This document shows positions 58,960 through 64,000 of a DNA stretch of 64,000 nucleotides, piece after piece. Position 1 is the stretch's first letter, and every line of letters starts with the position of its first letter. Under the pieces are notes generated by a model. The model worked only from the letters and a program-made list of their open reading frames with translations. It did no database searches and was not told the DNA's origin. A program made the translations under genes and the position numbers. The stretch is from Adiantum capillus-veneris. Lineage: Eukaryota > Streptophyta > Polypodiopsida > Polypodiales > Pteridaceae. Location of the stretch: positions 17,712,446 to 17,776,445 of the forward strand of contig CM043969.1 of the NCBI GenBank assembly GCA_014529385.2, written 5' to 3'.

Positions 58960-59336
58960 GCGAGGAGGGGGGGAATGTTAGCAGCAAGCTAACTTGGATA
59001 CCATTTTCAAAGCTCTCTTTGTAAAAACATTTATTATTTTGATGAATCGAGAATATTGTAACTCTTATTTTTCGGATAAACTTTGTAATTAATGAGCCGG
59101 GGCTACAAGCTTCCAGATTGTATCAACCTGTCTTTAGTTAGAGCTCCCAGGTTAATAGTTTTGACCACCAAAAACTTTGGCTAAGGTATAAAAGTCAATT
59201 TTGTAAAGTTATTATTAAGTTTTTGGATAATGAAATACACAACGTGAGCTAACGGTACTCACTTCTCTCCTTCTCGCGCTTTCTACTCCCTCCTCGGTTG
59301 TCACATTGCAGGCGTGTCTGTTACGTTGCAACCACA
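58960..59336 (+). repeat. purine tract and LTR of another retroelement
   Basis: GCGAGGAGGGGGGGAA (58960-58975) precedes TGTTAGCAGCAAGCTAAC at 58976. A TATA box, GGTATAAAAG, lies at 59187. The right border near 59336 (ACCACA) is uncertain. The first bases resemble the LARD LTR start (TGTTAGCAGCGGCTAAC), which suggests a related family. Confidence 0.6.
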
Positions 59337-60101
59337 GGTAAGAGCTCTACACATTGACGTAAGCATTTAAATATATTTTGTAGCTTTTGGCATCATCGAC
59401 TGGCGGCCTTATTTCATCATAAGTAGGGATTTACACTTCAAAATAAAAAACTAAGCATAGGTGGGGTATTGGGGCATCAGTGCTAAGCATTTAGATGCAT
59501 TTTGGGTCGAAAACGACTAGGTCAAAAATCCATTGCTATTAATAATCACGATTTTTGCACTTGACCTAAAGTGAGATTTGAGACTATAAGCATGTGTGCT
59601 TAGGTCTTATAGACATGTCCTAGAAGTTTCGTTACATTTGGATGTCATTTGATGCTGTAACGGATGTCATTTGTTTGTCAATGAGCGATTGGCTTTTGGT
59701 GATTTTAGTCACTTGAGTGTAGCTTGAGTTAGATGCGAGTTGTTTGTTTTTTTCCAAGAGATTGACAACCTCTTGTTGCCTCTATGGACTAGTCTAGTTA
59801 GCTTCGTCCCATGGATTGACAATTTATTCACGGTTCTTGCTACATCGCAATAAGATAGGAGTGAGGTTAGACACCCGTCCCACAGTCTAGTGGCACTTCT
59901 TTAGATATCATCACAATCTCCATCGTGTTAAAACTAAGGGTACGTTGCAGTAATCCATACATCAGTGGACAAAGAACCGCAAGGCCACGATTAAAAAGGG
60001 ACTATATCCAAGAGGAAGCATTCAACCATCGAGTGCTATGCTCCTTGCTTAATACCTATATACATGCATATACACACACATGTATACATATATACATGCA
60101 T
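59337..60101. other. spacer, no gene recognised
   Basis: Non-coding. It contains the decayed palindrome copy at 59538 and, from 60055, a CATA/TACA-rich microsatellite that borders the MITE. Confidence 0.5.
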
Positions 60102-60109
60102 ACATATCT

Positions 60110-60704
60110 CCTGGGGGATTCACTGTATATACAAAACAGGACGCCACCTGCGAAAAAATAACTTTGATAAAACCCCTATATACGACTCATATTAGGGAAT
60201 ATGACCCCCCTTTCTACTCCTATACGACAATCAATGCAGAAAACTATCATACCTCTATCTTACATATACAATCTAGGTCTCACATGATCTAACTGAGTAA
60301 ACCTAGTCAAAGAGAGTGTAGCATAGTGGCTGGTAACATACTAAGGAACCACTTTTGTTGATAACTAGATGTACCCTCAATGTGTCTTAGTTTAAATTTC
60401 AAACTATGTGCCCGTTCAACCTTCACTGTAGCTACTCATCCAATTTTGACCCATCTAAATTACTCAAAAAACATGGTTATAAAGTTATGTTAGGTTCTCC
60501 GCGTAAATTTTCATCTAAAAAAACTCTTTATAGCTTTCATCCCTCAACAAATTAACTATAATCACAAAGAAAACAATTGATACAAAGCAGTGTTAGTTCT
60601 TGCATATATCTTTGTAGTTATTGACTCACAAGTTCGAGGGCAGACTCTTTTGGGAAACTATAATTTTGAAACACAAAAACTTCCTCTCATTTTTCCCTTT
60701 CCTC

Positions 60705-60738
<34 letters not shown>

Positions 60739-60894
60739 ACCACCATAAATATGATACCCCCTCCCTTATTTTTAAAATTGAGAGATAAATTACTTGGGAC
60801 CTGCCCCTAACTTATACGCTTATGTAACTTGTTAAAAAACCCCCTCCCCTGCACTCACGTGGTGCGGTAAGTTTTCCATGGTGAATCCCCCGGG
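60110..60894. mobile_element. MITE-like element, 785 bp, perfect 8-bp target duplication
   Basis: The ends are CCTGGGGGATTCAC and, reverse-complemented at the right, CCCGGGGGATTCAC. ACATATCT flanks both sides (60102-60109 and 60895-60902). The terminal repeat is close to that of the 218-bp MITE at 19120 (CCCGGGGCAGTCAC), and both continue with an AAAA(G)ACCCCTATAT word, so they form one family. The interior is AT-rich with no coding frame and includes a 33-C homopolymer. It is likely mobilised by a hAT transposase. Confidence 0.88.
60706..60738. repeat. 33-base C homopolymer
   Basis: An uninterrupted run of C in this assembly, inside the MITE and followed by ACCACCA. The true length may vary. 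Confidence 0.95.
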
Positions 60895-60959
60895 ACATAT
60901 CTACATGCATACATATTTACATATCTACACATATATACATACATATACACGCATATATA

Positions 60960-61391
60960 TACATACATACATATCTCCTCTCTATTTCTCTCACTCGCCA
61001 TGTCTACCTACTATTAGTCTTTCCCACTATTTCTATCTCTCTCTCTCTCCCTCTCTGTCCATCCCTCTCTCTTTCCCTCTCTATCAATCTCTCTCTTTCT
61101 CTCTCTCTACTTTTATATCTCTCTCTATCTCTCCCTCTCTCTATCTACTCTCTTTCCCTATCTCTACACCCTCTTTATCTCTAATTCTCAATCACTCTCT
61201 CTTTCTATCTCTCTTTTTTCGTCTATCTCTCTCTTTCCTCTCTTTATATCTCTCTTTCCTCTCTTTCTATCTCTCTTTTCTCTCTTTATATCTCTCTCTT
61301 TTCCTCTCTTTCTATCTCTCTCTTTCCATCTCTGCATCCTCTTTTGACCTCTGTGTGTGTGTGTGTGTGTGTGCGTGTGTGCGCGTGCGTG

Positions 61392-61422
<31 letters not shown>
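60960..61422. repeat. CT-rich tract followed by GT microsatellite
   Basis: 60975-61340 is a CT/TCTCTT-rich tract. 61352-61422 is (GT)n with GC interruptions. The 182-residue frame across it is a Ser/Leu artefact. Confidence 0.95.

Positions 61423-64000
<2,578 letters not shown>

Overview
The window looks like nuclear DNA of a land plant with a large, repeat-rich genome. Signs are Ty1/copia and Ty3/gypsy polyproteins of plant type, hAT elements with 8-bp target duplications, the plant retrotransposon primer sites TGGTATCAGAGC and TGGCGCCGTTGCCGGGGA, many GA/CT/CA microsatellites and GT..AG introns. The style of the repeats suggests a fern or another seed-free plant, but that is inference. I see no intact host gene, no rRNA or tRNA gene and no CRISPR array. 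Nearly everything is transposon, tandem repeat or decayed gene. Gene models were made by eye and are approximate.

Layout. 1-3.1 kb: 3' part of a copia element ending in a 322-bp LTR. 3.1-4.1 kb: short arm of a degenerate repeat built on a 19-base core. 4.9-7.7 kb (minus): decayed transposase-like gene with a GCM1/WRKY-type zinc finger. 8.4-9.9 kb: minisatellite, then five near-perfect palindromes around a long GA tract. 10.2-14.4 kb: decayed, intron-rich gene whose pieces carry the two signature motifs of an N4/N6-type DNA methyltransferase, in the order catalytic motif then SAM motif. 14.9-23.1 kb and 29.3-29.8 kb: a second decayed intron-containing gene. Its last part looks like a SET domain, and its splice phases are compatible across a 6.2-kb intron filled with the 19-base-core repeat. 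This gene is split by a 5.1-kb hAT element (16916-22017) that itself carries a 218-bp MITE.

31.7-33.5 kb: decayed transposon-type gene of unknown family. 33.5-41.6 kb (minus): gag-only LTR element, split by a 3.7-kb copia element (35968-39686) with both 193-bp LTRs. 43.3-48.9 kb (minus): decayed Ty3/gypsy element. 48857-57028: complete 8.2-kb non-coding LTR element (LARD type) with LTRs, primer site, purine tract and a perfect TGTAT duplication. 57-59.3 kb: about 290-bp repeats with a 22-bp palindrome, a small broken ORF and another LTR. 60110-60894: second MITE of the same terminal-repeat family as the one at 19.1 kb, with a perfect 8-bp duplication and a 33-C homopolymer. 61-64 kb: microsatellites and unannotated DNA.

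How it fits together. The insertions are nested and can be ordered: hAT into the second gene and MITE into hAT; copia into the gag-only element; LARD next to or into the gypsy remnant. The most unusual content is the methyltransferase-like gene next to a SET-like gene. Whether this is a decayed host locus or cargo of a large transposon cannot be decided from this window.
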